This document shows, piece after piece, positions 45,075-53,246 of a DNA stretch of 64,000 bases. Source of the stretch: Lysobacteraceae bacterium PS02065 (lineage in GTDB: Bacteria; Pseudomonadota; Gammaproteobacteria; Xanthomonadales; Rhodanobacteraceae); contig JASCPI010000019.1 of NCBI GenBank assembly GCA_029959555.1, forward strand, positions 19,497 through 83,496. Direction: 5' to 3'. The notes beneath the pieces were generated by a model. That model worked only from the letters and a program-made list of their open reading frames with translations, did not search any database and had not been told where the DNA came from. A program made the translations under genes and the position numbers. The stretch's first letter is position 1, and each line of letters opens with the position of its first letter.

Positions 45075-45356
45075 ATGACCGACACCACGCTCACCCAGGC
45101 GCAGGCCATCGACCTGCTGACCCGCCTCGCCACCAACGACGATTTCCGCGCGCGCTTCGCCGCCAAACCGGCCAAGGCCCTGCTCGACATCGGACTCACG
45201 GCCCTGGAGATCATCGATCTCGACCCGTGCTGCCTCAAGCCGGTCACGCTGCTGGGCAAGCCGGTCTACCAGGACATCGTCGACCAACTCGATCAGGCTG
45301 CGATCACCGCCGCCATGACGATGAATACCCCGGAGTTGAGACTACCGGGACAGTGA
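45075..45356 (+). CDS. NHLP-related modified peptide precursor 2 (93 aa)
   Basis: 93 residues, ATG 45075 with a CAGGGGACC ribosome-binding site. Leader: AIDLLTRLATNDDFRARFA and KALLDIGLTALEI, with DIG at residues 38-40 exactly as in precursor 1. The vicinal cysteines at 52-53 (DPCCLKP) sit right behind the leader; the core then reads VTLLGKPVYQDIVDQL and ends MTMNTPELRLPGQ. Overlaps cyclase 2 tail-to-tail by 15 bases and is divergent from cyclase 1 (221-base gap). A GCTAGACT stretch (about 44985-44992), 80 bases upstream, may be a -10. The core shares almost nothing with precursor 1 except CC. Confidence 0.8.
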   Translation: MTDTTLTQAQAIDLLTRLATNDDFRARFAAKPAKALLDIGLTALEIIDLDPCCLKPVTLLGKPVYQDIVDQLDQAAITAAMTMNTPELRLPGQ

Positions 45357-48008
45357 CGCGGTCGCCGGCGCCGCCAGCTTGCGTTCGATGTCGTCGATGC
45401 GCGCGCGGATGGGTGCCGGCGCGGCCTCCTTGGCCCACACGGCGAGGAAGTCGCCCAAGGCTCGGGAGGCTCCCGCAACGTCGTCGCGCCGCACGGCGCA
45501 TTCCGCCAGTGCGAGCGTGGCGAGATTGGATTGCGCGACGTTGAACGGCACGAACATCAGGCCGCCCGCCACTTCCGTATAGGCGCGGCCGCGATGCGTG
45601 GACAGCAGGCGCGCCTGCTCGCAGGCTGCATCGTGATCGCCCGCATCGGACAAGGCGTGCATGAAGGCCACGCGCGAAGCCAGCAGGGCATTGTCACCCT
45701 GCACTGCACGCAGCATCGCGACGGCCTCGACCGACTTGCCGTCGGCGCGGGCCAACTCGGCGGAGACCAGCAGGCGCAGTTCGCCGAGGATCGGGTACTT
45801 CTTGTTCTGGGCCCTGGCGCTGACCTTCCCCAGCCATCGCCGCGCCGTGTCCCGTTCACCGTTTCGCGCGGCCAGCCAGGCACGGAACAACACGTGGGCA
45901 TCATAGGCGCGGGCTTCCCCATCCGCGCGGTTGCCGTTCACGGACCCCGCATCGCCAGGGCCGTCTTCCGACACGAGCGACTTCAGGTCGTCGCCCTCGA
46001 GCATGAGCGATCGCAGGGCTCTGACCGAATCGTCGTAAACGAAGGCTTCGGTCGCAGTCGACGGCGAGGCCTCGCTGCGTTTCCGCCACGCTTCCGCCAC
46101 GGCCGGCCAGGCTCCCTGGTCGACGGTGAGGCTGAGTTTCAGTGTCGAGGGGCCGAGACTCCGCGGTGAATTCTTCCGCCCTGCGGCGATGAGCGCCTCG
46201 GCACGGTCATAGCGGCGCTGGGCAGCGTACAGGGCAGCATGGAAATGATTCTCCTGCTTCAACCCGACTCCGACCGAAGCCTCGAAGCTGCTCTGGGCGG
46301 CAGCATAGTCCTCGATGCCGAGCAGCAACGTGCCGAGGAGGTAGTGCCCTGTGCCGGGACGAGGATTGCGGTCCACCGCATTGCGACGCGTTGCCGCGAT
46401 GGCGGCCGGATAATCGTTGGCGTACTGCCAGGCGTAGAACCCGTAGGCGCCTTGCCCGCGGAAGTAGTCTGGGTAGAGGTCGGCGAGCATCCTCCACCTC
46501 GACAGCGCTTCGCCGGGCGATTCGAAGTCGTGCATGATCGCCTCGCCGAGCAGGCGGTCGCGCGCGGACAGGCGCTCGGGGGTCGCCATCGCGAGGCGGA
46601 TCTGCTCGAGCGCTTCCGGACGCCCGCCGTTGGTGAGCAGGCGATCGGCGAGTTCCATGCGGGCCAACGCGAAATCCTCGTCCATCGCGATCGCCTGGCG
46701 ATAGAACGCGAAGCCCTGATTCACGTCGCCGGCCGAGACCGCATCACGACCACGCGTGAACATGCGCAACGCGTCGAGGTTCTTCGTCGCGACCTTCTCG
46801 AGGGGACCGGATTCCTGGTCGACCGTCGCGAGCGCTTCGCCGAGGCGGACACGCAGGCGCTGATTGACGAGATCGAGCGAAGGCAGCACCGATTCCGCGC
46901 CGACGCCGTCCGCCGACTCGGAGTACACCGTGGTCTGCGTGTGCGGATCGACCACCTCTGCGGTGACGCGCAAGCGGCCGCCGACGTCGGCCACCGTCGG
47001 CAGGATCAAGGCCTTCGCACCGTCGCGGATCGCGATCTCGGAGCCGATCGTGCGGTCGATGCGCGTCGTGTCGGGATCGCGCTCCATGCGCTTGACCGTG
47101 TCGCGCACCTTGAGGTCCGACAGCACGTTGACGTAGCGCGACTGTTCGAGGGCTATGCGCATGGCGCCTTGCAAGGTGTCGTCGAACACCGGCTCGCGCG
47201 TGAGGTTGTTGAGGTTGCCGACGACGACCCAGTCACGGTCGGCGAATGCGATCGCGGGCTCGGGTTTGAAGATCACGAAGGCAGGGATCGCGACGAACGC
47301 GACGAGGGCGACCGCTTCCGCGGCGAGCATCGCGGGCCGGCGCCAGAACGGGATCTCGCGATACGCCTTGCCCGACCACGGCGGCGCCTTGAGCGGCGCG
47401 GTGCCTTCCTCGCCGACCTCGAACACCGGGATCGGATCCGGAATGCCCTTGAAGCGGTAACGGCCGTAGGTGCGCCAGCGCACGCGTTCCAGCTGCACGC
47501 CGAGTTCGCCCTGCGCGCGGTGCGCGAGCGCATAGGCGATGTTCGACAGCAGCACCTGGCCCGGCAGCGCGAGGTTCATGAGCCGCGACGCGACCGGCTT
47601 GACGAGGCCTTCGACCTCGACCAGCTTGGCACCCTTCGCCACGTCCTCGGGCGTGTTGTCCCAGACTACGACATCGCCGACGTGGATGCCCACGCGCGCC
47701 GCCAGCGACGACTGTTCTGCCGCGTTGAGCTGGCGCAGGCCGCGCTGGTAGTCCAGCGCGAACGCGACCGCCTGGATCGGGCGGTCGAACATCATCAGGA
47801 AGCCGTCGGTCTTGTCGATCTCGCGGCCGCCGTGGCGATCGGCCACCGTGCGCGCCATGCGGTCGTGCTTGCGGATCAGTTCCGCCGCCGCGCGATCGCC
47901 GAGCTTCTCGACCAGCGCCGTCGAGCCGACGAGGTCGCACAGCAGCAGCGTACGCAGCAGCGCGCTGGCACCGGCTTCGGGCTCGAAATGGGCGGGTGAA
48001 GCACTCAC
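45342..48008 (-). CDS. peptide modification system cyclase 2
   Basis: 888 residues, same architecture as cyclase 1. It starts at GTG 48008; an ATG at 48029 opposite to MSKD of cyclase 1 is followed by an in-frame stop, which supports the GTG in both. The first ~220 residues differ from cyclase 1 at only a few positions (for example KPVASR for KPIASR; ~300 coding bases differ by one base). Metal Asp residues in LCDLVGST and KTDGF are conserved. The TPR half is divergent (LGRDAVSAGDVNQGFAFYRQAIAMDEDFALARMELADRLL). Two paralogs thus share a catalytic half and differ in the sensing or docking half. Convergent with precursor 2. Confidence 0.8.
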   Translation of the reverse strand: MSASPAHFEPEAGASALLRTLLLCDLVGSTALVEKLGDRAAAELIRKHDRMARTVADRHGGREIDKTDGFLMMFDRPIQAVAFALDYQRGLRQLNAAEQSSLAARVGIHVGDVVVWDNTPEDVAKGAKLVEVEGLVKPVASRLMNLALPGQVLLSNIAYALAHRAQGELGVQLERVRWRTYGRYRFKGIPDPIPVFEVGEEGTAPLKAPPWSGKAYREIPFWRRPAMLAAEAVALVAFVAIPAFVIFKPEPAIAFADRDWVVVGNLNNLTREPVFDDTLQGAMRIALEQSRYVNVLSDLKVRDTVKRMERDPDTTRIDRTIGSEIAIRDGAKALILPTVADVGGRLRVTAEVVDPHTQTTVYSESADGVGAESVLPSLDLVNQRLRVRLGEALATVDQESGPLEKVATKNLDALRMFTRGRDAVSAGDVNQGFAFYRQAIAMDEDFALARMELADRLLTNGGRPEALEQIRLAMATPERLSARDRLLGEAIMHDFESPGEALSRWRMLADLYPDYFRGQGAYGFYAWQYANDYPAAIAATRRNAVDRNPRPGTGHYLLGTLLLGIEDYAAAQSSFEASVGVGLKQENHFHAALYAAQRRYDRAEALIAAGRKNSPRSLGPSTLKLSLTVDQGAWPAVAEAWRKRSEASPSTATEAFVYDDSVRALRSLMLEGDDLKSLVSEDGPGDAGSVNGNRADGEARAYDAHVLFRAWLAARNGERDTARRWLGKVSARAQNKKYPILGELRLLVSAELARADGKSVEAVAMLRAVQGDNALLASRVAFMHALSDAGDHDAACEQARLLSTHRGRAYTEVAGGLMFVPFNVAQSNLATLALAECAVRRDDVAGASRALGDFLAVWAKEAAPAPIRARIDDIERKLAAPATASLSR

Positions 48009-48217
48009 GACAAGCGATCCTTCGGCATGTCCGACGCACCATTGTGCACCCGGTGGAGTCGTGCGGCGGAATCAACACGCGGGGCCGCTGCCCACACTCG
48101 CACACGTGTCAGCCGACTTCCACCCTCTTCGGGCCCTCGCGAATGTAAACGATCCGGGAGCCGTGGACCCCGCCTCCCGCCGCGCCACGACACGGCATCC
48201 CGCGCGGGGCGGACCCT

Positions 48218-50872
48218 TCACTCCCGCATGTCGGCGGCCGCGAGGGCCTCGATCAGGGCGCGAACACGGTCCACATCCTCGTGCAGCCTCGACGGCATGC
48301 CGTCCACGGGCCAGATCGCGAGGAAACGTCGCAGGCTCGACCGTGCTTCGGCGAGCTCGCCGAGACGCGCGGCGAATTCGGCTTCACGCAGCACGGCGAG
48401 GTTGGATTGGGCGACGTTCCAGGCCTTGAACATGGCGTTGTCGATGACTTCCATGTAGGCGCGGCCGCGATGCGTGGCGAGCCAGCGGGCCTGCTCCTGT
48501 GCCCCAGCGAAGTCGCGGGTCGCCGCGAGGCGCTCCATGAGCAGCACGTGGCTGGCGTAGAGCTCGGTGCCGTCAAGCAACGCCCTCAGGTGCACGACGG
48601 CCGCCGGATCGCCGTGGTTCAGGCGCTCGACCTGCACGAGGTGCATGAGCTTGGCGAGCACCGGCACGCCGCGCTCGTCGACCACGGGTCTTGCGAGATC
48701 GATCGCATCGCCCGCGAGCCCGTCGTCGCCAAGGCGTGCCGCGAGCCAGGCCCGCACGAGCATGCGGGTCGCCCAGGCGGTGCGATCCACGCCCGTTCCG
48801 GGCTGGCGATCACGCGAGGCCGCGAGTGCGAGCCGGGCGGTCACGTGGTCGCGATCGTCGTCGACCAGACCCGCCGCCACGAGCCGGCTGACCTCCCAGG
48901 CGTGGGCATGCGCTGCGTCGCGTTCGTGCTCCTCACCGGCGGCCTGCAGTGACGCCGCTTCGGTCCAGTGCCCACGATCGAGCGCGCGGGCGAGCGCGAA
49001 CACACGCTCCGTATAGGTATCGACCGAACGCTCGGGAGCCCGGCCGCTCGCGAGCACCGCATCGGCTGTCGCGTGGTCCCGGCGGGCACTGTGCGCCGCC
49101 GCCACGAACAGGTTGCCGAACGACACGCCGAGTGCCGTCGCGGCATCGAATTCCGCGAGTCCTTCCGCGTAGCGTTCGGTACCCACGAGCAACGTGCCGA
49201 GCAGGTAGTGGCCCAGGCCCCTGTTCGGATTCTGCGGTACGACATTGGCCCGCACGGCATCGATCGCGGCGGCGAAGTCGTTCGCGTAGTGCCAGGTGTA
49301 GAAGGCCAGCGAACCTTGCGCGGAGAAGAGGTCCGGATACTGCGCGGCCGCGGCGCGCCACGCCTTCAAGGCGTCTTCCTGGGATCCGAAATTGGCACGC
49401 GTCGCCTCGGCGACGATGCGGTCACGCGTGGAAAGGCGTTGCGCCTCGTCGAGTGCGAGGTCGAGTTCGCGGCGTGCCTCGGTCGTTCGGCTCTCCGTGA
49501 AGTACAACGTCGCGAGCTGCAGGCGTGCCGCGGCGAAATCCGGATCCATCTTGACGGCCTCCTGGTACAGCGCCATGGCTCGGCTCGTGCTGCCACTGGC
49601 GTAGTGTCGCGTCGCGAGGGAATACGCCCGAAGAGCGTCGAGGTTCTGCGTCGCGACCTTGTCGAGAGGCTCCGACGCCTCGCCGACCGTCGCGAGCGCT
49701 TCGCCGAGGCGAATCCGCAGGCGCCGGTTGACGAGATCCAGCGACGACAACACCGATTCCGCGCCAACGCCATCGGCCGACTCCGAGTACACCGTGGTCC
49801 GCGTGCGTGGGTCGATCAGTTCGGCCGTGACGCGCATCCGTCCGCCGACCTCCACGAGCGTCGGCAGCACGAGCGCCTTGGCGCCCGCGCGGATCGCCAC
49901 CTCGGACCCGACGACACGATCCAGGCGCGTCGCGTCGGGATCGCGCCGCATGTGCTTGATCGTGTCACGCACCCGGAGGTCGGGCAGCACGTTGACGTGG
50001 CGCGACTGCTCCAGCGCGAGCCGCAGGGCACCCTGCAGCGATTCGTCGAACACGGTCTGCCCGGTCAGGTTGTCGAGGCTGCCGATGACCACCCAGTCAC
50101 GCCCCGTGAAGGCGATCGACGGCGAAGGCCTGACGATCATGGACACCGGTACCGCGATGATGGCCGCGAGCGCGAGGGCTGCCGCGGCCATCACGCCCGG
50201 CCGGCGCCAGAGCGGGATCTCGCGATGGGCCGTGCCCGACCACGAAGGGGTCTTCAACGGCGCGAGCCCTTCCTCGCCGACCTCGACCACCGCGATCGGA
50301 TCGGGAATGCCGCGGAAACGGTAGCGCCCATGGCGGCGCCAGTGCACGCGCTCGAGCTGCACGCCGAGTTCGCCCTGCGCGCGGTGTGCGAGCGCGTAGG
50401 CGATGTTCGACAGCAGGATCTGGCCCGGCAACGCGAGGTTCATCAGGCGCGAGGCGATCGGCTTGACGAGGCCTTCCACCTCGACGGGCTTGGCCCCCCT
50501 GGCGACGTCCTCCGGCGCGTTGTCCCAGACCAGGATGTCGCCCACGTGGATGCCCACGCGCGAGGCCAGTGTCGCGGTCTCCGACGCATTGAGCCGGCGC
50601 AGGCTGCGCTGGTAGTCCAGCGCGAACGCGACCGCCTGGATCGGGCGGTCGAACATCATCAGGAAGCCGTCGGTCTTGTCGATCTCGCGGCCGCCGTGGC
50701 GGTCTCCCACCGAGCGCACCATGCGGTCATGGCGACGGATGAGTTCGGCGGCGGGCCGATCACCGATGCGTTCGATCAGCGCGAGTCCATCGACGAGATC
50801 GGTCACGACCAGCGTGCACAGCAGCGTGCGGGTGGCGGAACGATGGTCGTCACGTGCAGCCACGGCGTTCAC
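48218..50872 (-). CDS. peptide modification system cyclase 3, orphan and diverged
   Basis: 884 residues from GTG 50872, preceded by GAAGGA as in the other copies; a TTG at 50941 would add 23 residues unlike the others. The first metal Asp stands in VVTDLVDGLAL instead of LCDLVGSTAL, so the glycine-serine-threonine after it is altered; KTDGFLMMFD (second Asp) remains. Membrane segment, TolB-like domain (DWVVIGSLDNLTGQTVFDESLQGALRLAL) and TPRs are all kept. The TPR region differs from both others. It lies upstream of cyclase 2 on the same strand (209-base gap) without any precursor gene there. It may be a regulator, or serve a precursor elsewhere. Confidence 0.78.
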   Translation of the reverse strand: MNAVAARDDHRSATRTLLCTLVVTDLVDGLALIERIGDRPAAELIRRHDRMVRSVGDRHGGREIDKTDGFLMMFDRPIQAVAFALDYQRSLRRLNASETATLASRVGIHVGDILVWDNAPEDVARGAKPVEVEGLVKPIASRLMNLALPGQILLSNIAYALAHRAQGELGVQLERVHWRRHGRYRFRGIPDPIAVVEVGEEGLAPLKTPSWSGTAHREIPLWRRPGVMAAAALALAAIIAVPVSMIVRPSPSIAFTGRDWVVIGSLDNLTGQTVFDESLQGALRLALEQSRHVNVLPDLRVRDTIKHMRRDPDATRLDRVVGSEVAIRAGAKALVLPTLVEVGGRMRVTAELIDPRTRTTVYSESADGVGAESVLSSLDLVNRRLRIRLGEALATVGEASEPLDKVATQNLDALRAYSLATRHYASGSTSRAMALYQEAVKMDPDFAAARLQLATLYFTESRTTEARRELDLALDEAQRLSTRDRIVAEATRANFGSQEDALKAWRAAAAQYPDLFSAQGSLAFYTWHYANDFAAAIDAVRANVVPQNPNRGLGHYLLGTLLVGTERYAEGLAEFDAATALGVSFGNLFVAAAHSARRDHATADAVLASGRAPERSVDTYTERVFALARALDRGHWTEAASLQAAGEEHERDAAHAHAWEVSRLVAAGLVDDDRDHVTARLALAASRDRQPGTGVDRTAWATRMLVRAWLAARLGDDGLAGDAIDLARPVVDERGVPVLAKLMHLVQVERLNHGDPAAVVHLRALLDGTELYASHVLLMERLAATRDFAGAQEQARWLATHRGRAYMEVIDNAMFKAWNVAQSNLAVLREAEFAARLGELAEARSSLRRFLAIWPVDGMPSRLHEDVDRVRALIEALAAADMRE

Positions 50873-51057
50873 GACTCGCGGTCCTTCGAGGTGTGGCCTT
50901 GGCGAGCCATCGATTCTGCCCGCGTGCACGAAGGTCGCCAAGCCGCTTTACACGCCGCATTGTTCACGCGACACGCCCAGCACGTTCACGCGCGCCGGCT
51001 TGTCCGCATCGGCCCGGCACGCCATCTTGGGCGGCATTCCACGATCCGGAGCCCGCC

Positions 51058-51921
51058 ATGGCCAGCACCGAAACCACCACCTCCTCGCGTCGCGTGACGC
51101 GCCTCGTGCGCGGTGAACCCGCCAGCGACGGGGCCGGCGTCAAGCTCAACCGCGTCATCGGCACGCGCACGTTCGGCATGCTCGATCCGTTCCTCATGCT
51201 CGACGAATTCCGTTCGGACCAGGCCGGCGACTACCTCGCGGGCTTCCCGAACCATCCGCACCGCGGCTTCGAGACGGTCACCTACATGCTCGCCGGGCGC
51301 ATGCGCCACGGCGACAACCAGGGCAACCAGGGCCTGCTCGAGCCGGGCAGCGTGCAGTGGATGACCGCCGGGCGCGGCATCGTGCATTCGGAGATGCCCG
51401 AGCAGGAAGACGGCCTCATGTGGGGCTTCCAGCTGTGGGTGAACCTGCCCGCCGCGCACAAGATGACCGCGCCGCGCTACCAGGACATCGCGCCCGCGCG
51501 CATCCCGGTCGTGGCCGCCGCCGACGGCGCCGAGGTGCGCGTGATCGCAGGCACGTTCGGCGAAGCCACCGGACCTGTCGAAGGCGTCGTCACCCAGCCG
51601 CTCTACCTCGACGTGCGCCTCGAGGCGGGCAAGCGCCTGCACTTGCCGTTGCCGGCCGGACACGCCGCGTTCGCGTACGTCTACGACGGCGACGCCGCGA
51701 TCGGCCCGGCCGACGCGCCGCAGGCGGTCGCGCGCGGCCAGCTCGCCGTGCTCGAGTACGGCGACGGCGTGCTCGTCGCCGCAGGCGATGCGCCGACGCG
51801 GCTCATCCTCGTCGCAGGCAAGCCACTGCGCGAACCGGTCGCCAAGTACGGCCCGTTCGTCATGAACACGCAGGCCGAGATCGTGCAGGCGATCGAGGAT
51901 TTCCAGGCGGGGCGGTTCTGA
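51058..51921 (+). CDS. pirin family protein
   Basis: The 287-residue protein is a bicupin with the pirin signature: LDPFLMLDEFRSDQAGDYLAGFPNHPHRGFETVTYMLAG (metal-binding His) and WMTAGRGIVHSEMP, QLWVNLPAAHKMTAPRYQDI, with a second cupin (about 175-287) lacking metal ligands. Bacterial pirins bind Fe or Mn and can have quercetinase activity or act on metabolic enzymes. The start at ATG 51058 follows a CGGAG ribosome-binding site. It is divergent from cyclase 3 with ~185 bases between; no functional link can be claimed. Family length fits. Confidence 0.92.
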   Translation: MASTETTTSSRRVTRLVRGEPASDGAGVKLNRVIGTRTFGMLDPFLMLDEFRSDQAGDYLAGFPNHPHRGFETVTYMLAGRMRHGDNQGNQGLLEPGSVQWMTAGRGIVHSEMPEQEDGLMWGFQLWVNLPAAHKMTAPRYQDIAPARIPVVAAADGAEVRVIAGTFGEATGPVEGVVTQPLYLDVRLEAGKRLHLPLPAGHAAFAYVYDGDAAIGPADAPQAVARGQLAVLEYGDGVLVAAGDAPTRLILVAGKPLREPVAKYGPFVMNTQAEIVQAIEDFQAGRF

Positions 51922-51947
51922 ATCGTTCACCAGCCTCGCAACAGCCC

Positions 51948-52430
51948 CGTCGCCCCGGCGCAGGCCGGGGCCCAGCGCCTTTCCATGCAGCGTGAAGGCG
52001 AAGTGCGAAGCACGGAGCGCGTACGTGCGGCATCACAGGACAAGCTTTGTCGCTCGTCATGCCGTCAAAAGGCGCTGGGCCCCGGCCTGCGCCGGGGCGA
52101 CGTGTCGTGGGATCGATGGCGGCGAATCCCTGGATGCATGGGGACGCTTCGCTATCAATGAAGCGGCCGGCCGAGCAGGTGCGTCACCGCCGAACGTAGC
52201 GCTGGCCGGTTCATGCAGCTTCGCGGGAGAGGCGCGAGCTTTGCGGTTCTCGATGAAGTTGTCCCTTGATCCGGGTGTACCTCACGTTGTGACGCTTGAG
52301 GGGATCCCGGCTTTCGCCGGGATGACGTGATATGGGTCGGACGTAGCCGTGTCGACGGAGCGCCGGCACGATGGCGTTCATCACCGCGATAACGTCATCC
52401 CGGCGAAAGCCGGGATCCCCTTGAGCGTTG
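51948..52430. repeat. two REP-like inverted pairs (GCCCCGGC and TCCCGGC types)
   Basis: First pair: CGTCGCCCCGGCGCAGGCCGGGGCCCAGCGC at 51948-51980 and its reverse GCGCTGGGCCCCGG...GGGGCGACG at 52072-52102. Second pair: reverse CGCTTGAGGGGATCCCGG...GATGACG at 52293-52328 and forward CGTCATCCCGGCGAAAGCC...CTTGAGCGTTG at 52393-52430. Bases 51922-52517 hold no gene. Confidence 0.75.
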
Positions 52431-52517
52431 GTGATGCAGCGACGTCCGAAGCTGGCGAAGGCGGGAATCCGGCCGGGTACAGCACCGCGGGCCGACACGG
52501 GATATGCGGCAGTCGCC

Positions 52518-53246
52518 TCAAGCCTTCACACGCCGGAACAGGCTCCACGGCAGCGCGCGCAGCACACGGGCGACGAGTGCCCACTTGGCCGGTGCGTAGC
52601 GGTCGAACGAGCCCTTCGGCAGGCGTCGCACGACGTCCGCGGCGAGGTCGGAAGGCTCTGCCGGCGCCATCGGCAACTTCATCGCGAACGTGAGGTTGCT
52701 GCGCAGGAAGCCGGGTTTCCAGAACTGCACGCGCAGTTCGGATGGCGCATGGCGGTGGCGCAGGCTTTCGAAGAACGTCTCGAGGCCGCGTTTGGCCGCG
52801 GCATAGACGACGTTGCGGCCACGGCCGCGCACGGCCGCGATGCTGCCGAAGCCGACGATCGCGCCGCGTGCGACGAGCAGGCGCGGCAGCAGCGCGTGTG
52901 CGATCGCGAGCGGTGCGTGCAGGTTGATCGCGAGCAGCTGGCCGATCGCGCCGACGCCGAGGCCGAACGCGTCGTCCTCGCGCGAGACGCCGACCGGCAT
53001 GAGCAGCGCGCTGGCCTCGTCCTCGCCTAGCGCCTCGAGCACGCGCGCGCCGGGATCGGGTTCGCGCGACAGGTCGAGCGCGAGCGGTTCGACGGCGACG
53101 CCGTGGCGCAGGCGCAGGTCGGCGGCGAGCGCGACGAGGTCGCGCACGTCGGAGGCGACGAGCAGCAACGCATGCCCGTTGCGCGCGAGTTCCTCGGCGA
53201 GGGCGCGGCCGAGGCCGCTCGAGGCGCCGATGACGATGGCGGTCAC
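52518..53246 (-). CDS. DprE2-like short-chain dehydrogenase
   Basis: The 242-residue SDR starts at GTG 53246, overlapping the DprE1-like stop by four bases (GTGA). It shows TAIVIGASSGLGRALAEELARNG (nucleotide binding), SIAAVRGRGRNVVYAAAKRGLETFFESLRHR (Ser, YxxxK) and FWKPGFLRSNLTFAMKLPMAPAEPSDLAADVV. This is the DprE2 pattern: in mycobacteria it reduces the keto intermediate to decaprenylphosphoryl-arabinofuranose. The partner oxidase encoded upstream strongly supports an epimerase. No UbiA-type phosphoribosyltransferase or arabinosyltransferase genes are nearby, so the lipid-sugar acceptor is unknown. The C-terminal tail (ALPWSLFRRVKA) is basic. Confidence 0.78.
   Translation of the reverse strand: MTAIVIGASSGLGRALAEELARNGHALLLVASDVRDLVALAADLRLRHGVAVEPLALDLSREPDPGARVLEALGEDEASALLMPVGVSREDDAFGLGVGAIGQLLAINLHAPLAIAHALLPRLLVARGAIVGFGSIAAVRGRGRNVVYAAAKRGLETFFESLRHRHAPSELRVQFWKPGFLRSNLTFAMKLPMAPAEPSDLAADVVRRLPKGSFDRYAPAKWALVARVLRALPWSLFRRVKA

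Noticed and set aside
44870..48060. CACAATG boxes upstream of the cyclase genes as a shared promoter
   Set aside because: The boxes align near all three starts, but no common -35 spacing could be found, so a conserved promoter could not be supported.
48009..48217. expected third precursor peptide
   Set aside because: All three plus-strand frames were read; none has a leader-like sequence or a start and stop pair of the right size.
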